From Hyphomonas jannaschiana VP2 (GTDB taxonomy: Bacteria > Pseudomonadota > Alphaproteobacteria > Caulobacterales > Hyphomonadaceae): 64,000 nt of DNA. This document shows positions 48,118-56,241 of this stretch, in pieces; the stretch's first letter is position 1, and each line of letters opens with the position of its first letter. The position numbers and the translations under genes are program-made. Location: the NCBI RefSeq assembly GCF_000685215.1, contig NZ_ARYJ01000007.1, forward strand, positions 62,001 through 126,000, read 5' to 3'. The notes under the pieces were generated by a model. The model was not told the DNA's origin and did not search any database. It saw only the letters and a program-made list of their open reading frames with translations.

Positions 48118-48927
48118 TCAGCTGCCTGCCGTCATGGCTCCATCAACAACCAGCTCCTGACCGTTGATGTAGCTGGATTTATCCGATGCGAGATAGACGA
48201 TCAGGTCCGCAACTTCATCCGGTCGTCCAGGGCGTCCCATAGGTGATGCCTGCGCGCCAAGCGTGTCAGCATCCAGCGCATTCGCACCGGCCGGAACGTC
48301 CGGAATTACCGGCATGCCTTCGCCAAGGCGGGTGATGGATTTCTGCCAGATGGGCGTATCGATGATACCCGGATGCACGGAGTTTACGCGGATCGGCCAG
48401 CCCGCGCGGGCGCACTCCACTGCAGCAGCTTTGGAAAACAGGCGTACGGCGCCTTTGGAAGTGCAATAAGCGCTTAGGCCGGCTGCACCCCGAAGGCCTG
48501 CGACCGATGAAATATTGATGATGGACCCGCCGCTTTCCTGCATTTTCCGGATAGCCGCGCGTGTGCCGAGGAAGACACTGTCGACGTTTACCGACATCTG
48601 GGTCTTCCAGTCATCAAGTGAAAACTCGGGGATGGCGCCGCCGATCGCAATGCCTGCATTGTTCACCAGAATGGAAGGGCGGCCGAGCTTTGCTTCAGCT
48701 TGCTCCATCACCTCATCCCACAGCGCCTCTTCAGTCACATCCTGTTTGAGCGTTTCGATCTTGCCGCCCGCGGCCTTGATTGTATCGGCGGTGAGCTTGA
48801 GGCCGTCCTCATCTATGTCGGTTGCGAAGACAGATGCGCCTTCTTTTGCCATCGCTTCTGCTGCAGCCCGGCCGATGCCGCTTCCCGCGCCGGTGATCAC
48901 AGCCACGCGGCCATCCAGTAAACCCAT
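48118..48927 (-). CDS. Short-chain dehydrogenase/reductase
   Basis: A 269-residue classical SDR. The start ATG 48927 has a textbook GGGAGGAA upstream; the longer open frame to 49083 is not SDR-like. The Rossmann loop is TGAGSGIGRA near residue 14, then DI-type cofactor acid ATDIDE near 39, NNAG near 90, the catalytic Ser in ISSVAG and YCTSK near 155. An acidic residue at the end of beta 2 favours NAD. The substrate cannot be told; its neighbourhood to the Pfa cluster may be accidental, since it has its own start and promoter. Confidence 0.9.
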   Translation of the reverse strand: MGLLDGRVAVITGAGSGIGRAAAEAMAKEGASVFATDIDEDGLKLTADTIKAAGGKIETLKQDVTEEALWDEVMEQAEAKLGRPSILVNNAGIAIGGAIPEFSLDDWKTQMSVNVDSVFLGTRAAIRKMQESGGSIINISSVAGLRGAAGLSAYCTSKGAVRLFSKAAAVECARAGWPIRVNSVHPGIIDTPIWQKSITRLGEGMPVIPDVPAGANALDADTLGAQASPMGRPGRPDEVADLIVYLASDKSSYINGQELVVDGAMTAGS

Positions 48928-49095
48928 GATTTCCTCCCATGTTATTTCGGGTAGCTGTAGCAGGTACGCCGCTTGACGGAAGAGCCAGTTTGGTGTTTTA
49001 CCCGCCGCTTCATAACGGGATGGTGCGGAGCCGCCGTTGAAATCGTGGGCAGGATGAGCTTGCCCACCGGTCCGCGTCGACATTGAGGTACTACC

Positions 49096-49713
49096 ATGTC
49101 ACGTCGCCACAGCGCGAAGTACAAGATCGACCGTCGCGTCGGTGAGAACATCTGGGGCCGTCCGAAGTCCCCCGTCAACAAGCGCAACTACAAGCCCGGG
49201 CAGCACGGTCAGAACCGTCGCAGCAAGACGTCCGACTTCGGTATGCAGCTGATGGCGAAGCAGAAGCTGAAGGGCTACTACGGTGACATTACCGAGAAGC
49301 AGTTCCTTCGCGTCTACGAAGAAGCGGCTCGCCTTAAAGGTAACACCGCTGAAAACCTGATCGGCCTGCTGGAATCGCGTCTCGACGCAGTTGTTTACCG
49401 CGCCAAGTTCGTTCCGACGATCTTCGCCGCGCGCCAGTTCGTCAATCATGGCCACGTCCTGGTCAACGGCCGTCGCTGCAACATCGGCTCGGTTCGCCTG
49501 AAGCCGGGCGACGTTGTGCAGATCCGCGAAAAGTCCCGCAACATGGCGCTCGTGCTTGAAGCACTCGGTAGCCCGGAGCGTGACCTGCCGGATTATGTTG
49601 AAGTTGATCCGAAGGCGATGACCGCGACCTTCACGCGCGTCCCGGAGCTGGCTGACGTGCCGTATCCGGTGAAGATGGAGCCGGCCCAGGTGGTCGAATT
49701 CTACTCGTCGTAA
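49096..49713 (+). CDS. rpsD: 30S ribosomal protein S4
   Basis: A 205-residue S4, a primary 16S rRNA binder that nucleates 30S assembly. It starts [18 protein letters not shown]; the S4 RNA-binding domain spans about 94-155 ([21 protein letters not shown]). There is no zinc-binding cysteine cluster, so it is the C- form typical of alphaproteobacteria. It stands alone rather than in the ribosomal alpha operon and is followed by a strong terminator. Confidence 0.97.
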   Translation: MSRRHSAKYKIDRRVGENIWGRPKSPVNKRNYKPGQHGQNRRSKTSDFGMQLMAKQKLKGYYGDITEKQFLRVYEEAARLKGNTAENLIGLLESRLDAVVYRAKFVPTIFAARQFVNHGHVLVNGRRCNIGSVRLKPGDVVQIREKSRNMALVLEALGSPERDLPDYVEVDPKAMTATFTRVPELADVPYPVKMEPAQVVEFYSS

Positions 49714-49740
49714 GACAGCCGATTTCTTGAACTACGGATC

Positions 49741-49771
49741 AGGCCGCGCCAGACTGGTGCGGCCTTTTTCT
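49741..49771 (+). terminator. Rho-independent terminator of rpsD
   Basis: AGGCCGCGCCA pairs with TGGTGCGGCCT over 11 positions (one G-T) around a GAC loop, ending in TTTTTCTTT. It lies 27 bases after the rpsD stop and before the PPK2 start. Confidence 0.85.
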
Positions 49772-49787
49772 TTGGAGATTCAATCCC

Positions 49788-50615
49788 ATGCGCATTCCCG
49801 GTATTTCCGATGTCCGAAATCACCTGATCGCGGAGCCAGGAAAGGCGTTTGACCTCTCCAGTCGCGATAGCGCAGATCGCAACCTGTTCGAAGACAAGTC
49901 AGTCGCGAAAACCAGCCTCAAGAAAGATGCCGCCGTCATCAATGAGCTGAAGGACATCCTCTACGCAGAGAAGAAGCGGTCCATTCTGGTCGTGCTGCAA
50001 GGTATGGACACTGCGGGGAAGTCCGGCACCATCAAGTCCGTCTTCGCAGAAACCACGCCGCTGGGAATGGAAGTGAAAGCCTTCAAAGCGCCAAGCTCCA
50101 ATGAGCTGGCACGAGATTACCTTTGGCGGGTTCACAACGCGGTTCCCAAGAAAGGGCATGTCGGCATCTTCGACCGGTCTCACTATGAAGATGTTCTGGT
50201 TGTGAAGGTCCGGGGCTATGCCAGTCCGGAGGATGTCGAACGGCGCTACGACCAGATCAATGCGTTTGAAAAGCACCTTTCGGAAAACGGGGTGACGTTG
50301 ATCAAATGCATGCTGAATGTCGGCTATGAAGAGCAGGGCATCAGACTTCGCGAACGTCTGGAAGAGGAACACAAATACTGGAAATTCAATCCGGCAGACC
50401 TCGACGATCGGGCGCTCTGGAAAGACTTCATGGCAGCCTACGAGACAGCCGTTCAGCGCTGTTCCACAGAGCATGCGCCCTGGTACATCATTCCGGCGGA
50501 CAGCCGCACACGGCGCAATGCCATGATTGCGCGGCTGGTGCGCGGCGCGCTTGAGGATATGGACCTCAGCTGGCCAGGTTCCGACTATCGTCTCGAGGAT
50601 TTTGACTTCAGCTAG
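49788..50615 (+). CDS. ppk2: Polyphosphate:nucleotide phosphotransferase, PPK2 family
   Basis: A 275-residue single-domain PPK2 that uses polyphosphate to phosphorylate nucleotides. Walker A is LQGMDTAGKSGTIKSV near residue 70, the lid region has RDYLWRVHNAVPKKGHVGIFDRSHYEDV in pieces, including Walker-B-like FDRSHYED near 132. The subclass (AMP, ADP or both) cannot be settled here. A GGAG element precedes the start. Its TAG stop shares CTAG with the opposing GIN-domain gene. Confidence 0.92.
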   Translation: MRIPGISDVRNHLIAEPGKAFDLSSRDSADRNLFEDKSVAKTSLKKDAAVINELKDILYAEKKRSILVVLQGMDTAGKSGTIKSVFAETTPLGMEVKAFKAPSSNELARDYLWRVHNAVPKKGHVGIFDRSHYEDVLVVKVRGYASPEDVERRYDQINAFEKHLSENGVTLIKCMLNVGYEEQGIRLRERLEEEHKYWKFNPADLDDRALWKDFMAAYETAVQRCSTEHAPWYIIPADSRTRRNAMIARLVRGALEDMDLSWPGSDYRLEDFDFS

Positions 50616-51241
50616 TGAAAGTCTGTACTTCCGCCACTGAGAGAGCGATTTGCTGACCGGTCTGGCGGGTTACCCCAGATGTCCACGCTGCCACCGCTTG
50701 ATGTCTTGCTGGTAGCAGATTCCGAAGCAAATGCTTTCGCGGCGCCGCCGCTGTTCGCCGTAGCGGTCACTATCTCGCATTTCAGGTCTCTCGCATCAGC
50801 ATTGCCACCTGAACCGGCTTTCAGTTTCAGCCTGCCACACGTGCCGGACAAATCCGCCGACGCGCCGCTCGTCACACTGAGGTCAAAGTTCTCGGCGGAG
50901 ATTCCTTCAGCCAGGATGGATGATCCCGAACTGGCTTCGATCTCATTGAGATCCGGAGCGGTGATGGTCAGGGTGACGCGAAGGTGATCACCTCCGCCGG
51001 ACATCATCTTGCGGGAGATGTAAAGGCGATCACCATCCTGCCTGACTTTTATGTCGTCCGGACCGCCCCTGTGAAACTCCGCGATGACTTTGTAATCAGG
51101 GGCGGTCGCGAAATGAACTTCTACACCCGCGGCGATGTCGAGTTCGTCGAAGCCGGTAAAGTCATATGTTTCGGACGTATCAGCCAGGGCAGTGAGAGCG
51201 GCAGCCGTGAAGACAGCGGAAGCGAGCAGGGGTTTCAACAT
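50612..51241 (-). CDS. Secreted GIN-domain (DUF2807) protein
   Basis: A 209-residue exported protein with a signal peptide ending ALTALA near residue 20, followed by the head/auto-transporter-adhesin-like GIN domain: FTGFDELDIAAGVEVHF, ISRKMMSGGG, and a serine/glycine repeat region (SSGSS, SGASADLSG, SGGSVDIWG) that should coil as a beta helix. It is the second gene after the longer GIN protein, 18 bases downstream, and probably co-transcribed. Function unknown. Confidence 0.82.
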   Translation of the reverse strand: MLKPLLASAVFTAAALTALADTSETYDFTGFDELDIAAGVEVHFATAPDYKVIAEFHRGGPDDIKVRQDGDRLYISRKMMSGGGDHLRVTLTITAPDLNEIEASSGSSILAEGISAENFDLSVTSGASADLSGTCGRLKLKAGSGGNADARDLKCEIVTATANSGGAAKAFASESATSKTSSGGSVDIWGNPPDRSANRSLSGGSTDFH

Positions 51242-51259
51242 GGGAGCCGGTCCTTTCGA

Positions 51260-52192
51260 TCAGCTGCGGAAATCGATGTCTCCACCGCTCGACCGGGAAA
51301 TGTCACGCGTTGCAGGATTTCCGGACACGTAGATGTCGCCACCGCTTGAGGCCTGGGCGGTCACGGAATCAGAAGCGTGGACTCTGACATCTGCGCTGCT
51401 GGAGGCCGAGATGTTGGCTGTGCTGCAGAGCAGCTCATTCGCTTCGATGTCTGCGCTCGACGAGGCTTCGACCGCGATGCTGGTGCATGCGCCGGACAGT
51501 TCAATATCTGCGCTGGAAGACGCATCGATGATGAACTCCGCCGCGCCGCGGGATTCCAATTCAATATCGCCGCTCGATGAGGCTTCAATCCGGATTGGTC
51601 CGGTCCCATACGACACGGCCTCAATGTCCCCGCTGGAGGAAGCGTGCAGGTCCAACGTTTCAGCACGGAAATCCTTTGCAAAGATGTCGCCGCTGGAAGA
51701 CGCGTGGAGTTTGGTTGTGGGGGCTGCGCCGGCCAGAATCAGGTCACCGCTGGAAGAGGCACGGGCGTCGAAACTCTCGCTGTCTACACCCGTCGCGGTG
51801 AGTTTGGCTGAGTTCTTGGAGGTAACCCCGGTCAGATCCGGACCGGATACGCGAACAATGTAGTAGGGCACCCGCTTGCCGTTTACCTTCACGATTTTCC
51901 GGTCGTCCTTCACACGGACCGACACATTGTTGAACCAGCCGGAACGGTCGCGCACGCTGTTGCGGGATACGATCAGCGTATCGCCATCGAAGTCGAGATA
52001 AACATCACTGAAATCACCTTCCGCCTGTTCGACGACAATTCCTGGTGTCGCGGCAGGTTCGTAAATGACATCGATCGGGCCAGCCGCTTCAATGGACGAG
52101 AAGGATTGTGCGGAATAGGTCTTGGTGTCTGCAAATGCGGCTGGTGCGGTCAGCATCGAAAAAGCAGCGAGACAGATAGCGGTGCGGGTCAT
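51260..52192 (-). CDS. Secreted GIN-domain protein with ASSSGDI repeats
   Basis: A 310-residue exported protein. The signal peptide ends PAAFA near residue 21; the GIN start is QSFSSIEAAGPIDVIYE. From about residue 140 to the end, the motif ASSSGDI or ASSSADI returns every 15-20 residues, at least eight times, which would form a beta solenoid with a Ser-Gly-Asp face. The start has AAGGAG six bases upstream. A strong palindrome with a perfect TTGACA lies directly before it. Family function is unknown. Confidence 0.85.
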   Translation of the reverse strand: MTRTAICLAAFSMLTAPAAFADTKTYSAQSFSSIEAAGPIDVIYEPAATPGIVVEQAEGDFSDVYLDFDGDTLIVSRNSVRDRSGWFNNVSVRVKDDRKIVKVNGKRVPYYIVRVSGPDLTGVTSKNSAKLTATGVDSESFDARASSSGDLILAGAAPTTKLHASSSGDIFAKDFRAETLDLHASSSGDIEAVSYGTGPIRIEASSSGDIELESRGAAEFIIDASSSADIELSGACTSIAVEASSSADIEANELLCSTANISASSSADVRVHASDSVTAQASSGGDIYVSGNPATRDISRSSGGDIDFRS

Positions 52193-52215
52193 GAAGGGCT
52201 CCTTGAGTTGGAGTC

Positions 52216-52264
52216 ACTATGAATTATCGAAATACGATATGTCAATCGTCGAATTTCGATAATT
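52216..52264 (-). promoter_or_regulatory. Promoter with long palindromic operator before GIN genes
   Basis: AATTATCGAAAT (52222-52233) and ATTTCGATAATT (52253-52264) are perfect 12-base inverted arms. Inside, ACGAT (52234-52238) and ATCGT (52245-52249) form a second pair. On the minus strand TTGACA (52245-52240) is a perfect -35 and CATAGT (52221-52216) a fair -10 at 18 bases, so the dyad covers the -35 and spacer, as repressor sites do. It also lies five bases past the GlxA-type gene stop, but no T run follows the stem that would make it a classic terminator. Confidence 0.65.
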
Positions 52265-52269
52265 TTTCT

Positions 52270-53256
52270 TCAGTTTTCCCGCGCAAGGTCTCCACCCCGT
52301 ACTTGTCTGCGTAGAGCCATGGGGGGCTGGCCATATGCGCGGATGAAGGAGGTGCGCATCCGCTCCGTATCGCCGAAGCCAGTATCTTGTGCGACCTGAA
52401 GAAGTGAGCGCGAAGACGTTTCGACCTGCCGGCGAGCAGATTCCAGACGCAGTTTTTCGACAAACCGCGCCGGCGTGGTCCCTGTTTCCGAACGGAAAAC
52501 CCGCGCAAAATTCCGGGAACTCATGCCTGCTTTGTCAGCCAGTTCCTCGACATTCAGGTCATTGGCCAGATGGGCACGGATCCAGTCGATCAGGGAATCG
52601 AATCTGCCGGAGGCCCTTTCGATGTCCTGCATCACCGAGAACTGAGATTGGCCCCCATAGCGGCGATGGTGCACGACGAGCTCGCGAGCGGAGCGGCGTG
52701 CGACCTCCTCGCCCAGATCATCTTCAACGAGTGCCAGGGCGAGGTCGATGCCAGCCGTAATTCCCGCAGACGTCCAGAACTTCCCATCCTGTACAAAGAT
52801 CCGGTCCGGCTCGACGATAACGTCTGGAAAATGCCGCTGCATGTCAGCGCAACGGCGCCAGTGCGTGGTGGCACGGCGCCCGTTCAGAAGGCCGGCTGCG
52901 GCAAGCAGAAATGCACCGGAACAGACGGAAGTTGTCCGTCTGGTATTGTGCGATAACTTCCTGATTGAATTGAGGATTCTTTCATCAGTCATTGCTTGCC
53001 GTGTGCCTTCACCGCCAGACACGATCAGGGTGTCCAGCTGCAGGTCCGTAGACAATTGCTCGGAGTGCATGGAGACGCCGCAGGACGCCCGGACGGGGCC
53101 GCCCTCAAGCGAATAGACCGTCAGCCGGTAAGGCGACGGATCCAGGCCGCGAGTAGGCATTTCGAATACGGATATGGGCCCGGCCGCATCGAGCAACTGG
53201 AAGTTCTCGAAGACGAGGACACCGATTTCACGAGGAACTGGATTGGCGGAAATCAT
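52270..53256 (-). CDS. GlxA-family transcriptional regulator (DJ-1/PfpI plus AraC)
   Basis: A 328-residue regulator. The N-terminal DJ-1/PfpI-like domain (8-190) has the nucleophile-elbow VCSGAFLLAAAGLL near residue 115; the C-terminal AraC/XylS domain (225-315) has two helix-turn-helices (VEELADKAGMSSRNFARVFRSET and LLQVAQDTGFGDTERMRTSF in pieces). The target may be the divergent DJ-1 gene 67 bases away. A GGACAT element precedes the start. Confidence 0.92.
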   Translation of the reverse strand: MISANPVPREIGVLVFENFQLLDAAGPISVFEMPTRGLDPSPYRLTVYSLEGGPVRASCGVSMHSEQLSTDLQLDTLIVSGGEGTRQAMTDERILNSIRKLSHNTRRTTSVCSGAFLLAAAGLLNGRRATTHWRRCADMQRHFPDVIVEPDRIFVQDGKFWTSAGITAGIDLALALVEDDLGEEVARRSARELVVHHRRYGGQSQFSVMQDIERASGRFDSLIDWIRAHLANDLNVEELADKAGMSSRNFARVFRSETGTTPARFVEKLRLESARRQVETSSRSLLQVAQDTGFGDTERMRTSFIRAYGQPPMALRRQVRGGDLAREN

Positions 53257-53323
53257 GGAAACTATGTCCTTTCTGCCAGTCGGTACTTAGGCGAGAAAGA
53301 GCAGGCCAGCAAGGAGGCCGACC

Positions 53324-54028
53324 ATGAGCCAGCCATTCACCACCGTATTTGCCGTCTACGATAACATGACTCATCTGGACTTTACCGGACCACACCAGAT
53401 CTTGTGCCGACTACCGGATGCGCAGACCGTGATCGCCAGCCGCGACGGAGGAGACGTCGTGGCCGAAGGCAACCTCGTTATTGGCCGCACTCAGAAACTC
53501 TCCGACATCGACCGATGCGATCTGCTCTGTGTTCCCGGCGGTGTGACGGCGACCCAGATTGCTCTGGACGAGGCCTTCGTCGCCGAGGTCCGCCGTCTGG
53601 GGCGGGGCGCGAGATATGTTACCTCGGTCTGCACAGGATCGCTCATCCTCGGGGCCGCCGGGCTGCTGCAGGGCAAGCGCGCAGCGTGTCACTGGGCGTG
53701 GCGGGAGTTGCTGTCGGAATTCGGCGCGAGCGTCGACGAAGGCAGGGTCGTGCGCGACGGGAACATCTTTACGGGTGGCGGCGTGACAGCAGGGATCGAT
53801 TTTGCGCTCACCATGGTGGCGGAGATCGCCGGGGAGGCGTACGCCAAGGCGCTCACCCTGGGGTACGAATATGCACCCGCTCCACCTTATCCCGGCGGCC
53901 GGCCCGAACTGGCCGAGCCAGAGACACTCGAAGCCTATAACCGCATGATGGCGAAGCTGATGGATCAGCGCCGGGCCGAAGCGCGGAAGGCTGGTGAGCG
54001 GATGCGCGCTCAGGCAGGCGTCGCGTAA
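53324..54028 (+). CDS. DJ-1/PfpI family protein, isonitrile-hydratase-like
   Basis: A 234-residue DJ-1/PfpI protein similar in layout to isonitrile hydratase InhA. The nucleophile cysteine sits in [16 protein letters not shown] near residue 102, with the N-terminal [19 protein letters not shown] and CHWAWRELL helices typical of the group. It starts behind AAGGAGG and is divergent from the GlxA-type regulator, a frequent regulator-target pairing. The last 176 bases overlap the antisense rimO frame. Confidence 0.88.
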   Translation: MSQPFTTVFAVYDNMTHLDFTGPHQILCRLPDAQTVIASRDGGDVVAEGNLVIGRTQKLSDIDRCDLLCVPGGVTATQIALDEAFVAEVRRLGRGARYVTSVCTGSLILGAAGLLQGKRAACHWAWRELLSEFGASVDEGRVVRDGNIFTGGGVTAGIDFALTMVAEIAGEAYAKALTLGYEYAPAPPYPGGRPELAEPETLEAYNRMMAKLMDQRRAEARKAGERMRAQAGVA

Positions 54029-55358
54029 AGGTGTAATCGTCGGCGCCGGTGATCTTCGCCGGCACGATGTCGCCTGGCCTCAGATGGGTTGCGTTGTCGA
54101 GATAAACGACCGCGTCGACGTCTGGTGCATCGGCCTTCGTGCGCGCGATCATGATGCCGGGCTCTTCATCAGCTCCATCGACGATGACGTCCTGAACCGT
54201 GCCGACCTGCGCTTTCGCGCGAGCGGCTGAGACTTCGGCCTGGACCTGCATGAAGCGGTGCCAGCGGTCTTCTTTCACTTCGTCCGGCACGTGATCCGGC
54301 AGAGTGCGGCTGTCAGCGTGCGCGACGTTCTCGTACTGGAAGCAGCCAGCGCGATCGATCTTCGCCTCGCGAATGAAGTCGAGCAGGATTTCGAAGTCCT
54401 CCTCGGTCTCGCCCGGGAAGCCGACAATGAAGGTGGAACGGATTGCCAGCTCAGGCACATCGCGCCGCCATTGCTGGATGCGTTCCAGAACCTTGTCCTG
54501 TTTTGCCGGACGCTTCATCGCTTTCAACACATTCGCCGAGGCGTGCTGAAACGGAATGTCCAGATAGGGCGTGATCAGGCCTTCTGCCATCATGGGAATG
54601 ACGGCGTCGACGTGCGGGTAGGGATAGACGTAGTGCATCCGCGTCCACACGCCGAGACTTCCGAGGCCCTTCGCCAGATCAAGGAAGCGGGTCTCGTATT
54701 CCGTGCCGCGCCACGTTTCCGGCTTGTAGCGGACATCGAGACCGTAAGCGGATGTATCCTGGCTAATGACGAGGAGCTCTTTGACGCCCGCTTTCACAAG
54801 CTGTTCGGCTTCGGTCAGCACGTGGTGGATCGGCCGGGAAACGAGATCCCCGCGGAGCTTCGGAATGATGCAGAAACTGCAGCGATTATTGCAGCCTTCA
54901 GAGATTTTGAGATAGGCATAGTGGCGCGGCGTGAGGCGCAGCCCAGCTTCTGGCACCAGGTCCAGATGCGGGTTGTGCGGCGGCGTCAGGTGCGTATGCA
55001 CCGCGTCCATTACGGCTTCGTACTGGTGCGGTCCGGTGATTGCGAGCACCTTGGGATGGGCCTTTTCAATGACATCCGGTTCAGCCCCAAGGCAGCCGGT
55101 CACGATGACTTTGCCATTGGCCTCGATAGCTTCGCCGATGGCCTCAAGGCTTTCATCCCGGGCGCTGTCGAGGAAGCCGCAGGTGTTCACCAGCACAAGG
55201 TCAGCGCCAGAATAATCCGGCGCGATCTGGTAGCCTTCAGCCCGCAGGCGCGTGATGATCCGCTCAGAATCAACGAGCGCTTTGGGGCAGCCAAGCGAGA
55301 CGATGCCGACTTTCGGCTGCGTCGGGCGGATCGGGGCGGGGCGGGTGGTCGTGTCCAT
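53853..55358 (-). CDS. rimO: Ribosomal protein S12 methylthiotransferase RimO
   Basis: A 501-residue radical-SAM enzyme that methylthiolates an Asp of ribosomal protein S12. The N-terminal UPF0004 domain (15-125) holds cysteines in SLGCPKA, NTCGF and TGCLG; the radical-SAM cluster motif CNNRCSFC lies near residue 155; the TRAM domain covers about 375-445 and ends [11 protein letters not shown]. About 55 further residues, Pro/Arg/Ser-rich and unlike RimO, are antisense to the DJ-1 gene end, so the original stop seems lost and the frame reads through. Confidence 0.93.
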   Translation of the reverse strand: MDTTTRPAPIRPTQPKVGIVSLGCPKALVDSERIITRLRAEGYQIAPDYSGADLVLVNTCGFLDSARDESLEAIGEAIEANGKVIVTGCLGAEPDVIEKAHPKVLAITGPHQYEAVMDAVHTHLTPPHNPHLDLVPEAGLRLTPRHYAYLKISEGCNNRCSFCIIPKLRGDLVSRPIHHVLTEAEQLVKAGVKELLVISQDTSAYGLDVRYKPETWRGTEYETRFLDLAKGLGSLGVWTRMHYVYPYPHVDAVIPMMAEGLITPYLDIPFQHASANVLKAMKRPAKQDKVLERIQQWRRDVPELAIRSTFIVGFPGETEEDFEILLDFIREAKIDRAGCFQYENVAHADSRTLPDHVPDEVKEDRWHRFMQVQAEVSAARAKAQVGTVQDVIVDGADEEPGIMIARTKADAPDVDAVVYLDNATHLRPGDIVPAKITGADDYTFTRRLPERASAHQPSALRPGADPSASPSCGYRLRVSLARPVRAGRRDKVERVHIRTPG

Positions 55359-55411
55359 GTCCGCTCTGCTATATTGAAAGTGTGGGACAGGAAAGCGGGA
55401 GGACGCACCGC

Positions 55412-55816
55412 ATGACTGACAACTCAGACCAAGGGCCGGATTTCAGGCGTCTCAGGCTGATCCAGATCGCCGCCCTGATTGTGGGAGCAGGCGTCCTGAT
55501 CCTGTCGCTCTGGCTGATGGGGCAATTCCGGAAGCCGGAAGTCGCACCAATCGTCATGGCCTTTGCGTTTGCGAGTATCAGCTTCAGCGGTCTCTTCTAT
55601 TTCGGCGCGCTGCTGCTGGAAGGATCACTTCAGAAATACATCCTGTCGGACGATACAGTCATCAAGGGCGACAATGTCGAGATGGTCACGCGGACAGCGA
55701 AAAGCGGCGATCCGGAAATTGACAAATGGATCGGCACTTACGCCTTCACGCGTAATCTTTTCGGCATGTCACTGGTCCCGATCCTGATCCTGATCGGGCT
55801 GTACTTCTTAGCGTGA
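55412..55816 (+). CDS. Small membrane protein of unknown function
   Basis: A 134-residue protein with three predicted helices: about 17-39 ([20 protein letters not shown]), 47-70 ([23 protein letters not shown]) and 112-133 ([19 protein letters not shown]). A soluble loop between helices two and three has [12 protein letters not shown] and [14 protein letters not shown]. The start ATG 55412 has GGGAGG nine bases before it. I do not recognise the family. It sits between divergent rimO and convergent grxD. Confidence 0.7.
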   Translation: MTDNSDQGPDFRRLRLIQIAALIVGAGVLILSLWLMGQFRKPEVAPIVMAFAFASISFSGLFYFGALLLEGSLQKYILSDDTVIKGDNVEMVTRTAKSGDPEIDKWIGTYAFTRNLFGMSLVPILILIGLYFLA

Positions 55817-55820
55817 CCTA

Positions 55821-56159
55821 TCAGGCGTCTTCCAGCTCGATACCTTTTTCCTTCAGGAAATCGCGCAGTTCGCCGCTTTCGAACATCTCCTTGACGATGT
55901 CGCAGCCGCCGACGAACTCGCCCTTCACATAAAGCTGAGGGATGGTCGGCCATTCGGAATAGACCTTGATGCCTTCGCGGACGGCCTGGTTTTCCAGAAC
56001 GTTCGTCGCGACATACTCAACGCCCAGATAGTCCAGCACCTGCACCACTACGGATGAGAAGCCGCACTGCGGGAAAGTCGGTGTGCCCTTCATGAAGAGG
56101 ACAACATCATTGCTTTCTACGGCCGTCTTGATGGCGTCGAGTGTGGCTTGGTCGGTCAT
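55821..56159 (-). CDS. grxD: Monothiol glutaredoxin, Grx4 family
   Basis: A 112-residue monothiol glutaredoxin with the active site CGFS in [12 protein letters not shown] near residue 30 and the [19 protein letters not shown] glutathione/cluster-binding stretch. It holds a [2Fe-2S] cluster with glutathione, often shared with a BolA partner; the bolA-like gene lies on the same strand beyond the M2 peptidase. GGAGAT precedes the start. Confidence 0.95.
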   Translation of the reverse strand: MTDQATLDAIKTAVESNDVVLFMKGTPTFPQCGFSSVVVQVLDYLGVEYVATNVLENQAVREGIKVYSEWPTIPQLYVKGEFVGGCDIVKEMFESGELRDFLKEKGIELEDA

Positions 56160-56241
56160 GGTCGTATCTCCGGATTTCCCGTGATGTGTGGTGGATAAGG
56201 GGCGGCGTCAAGCGCGCCGCCCCATCCCGTTCAGCTTAAAC

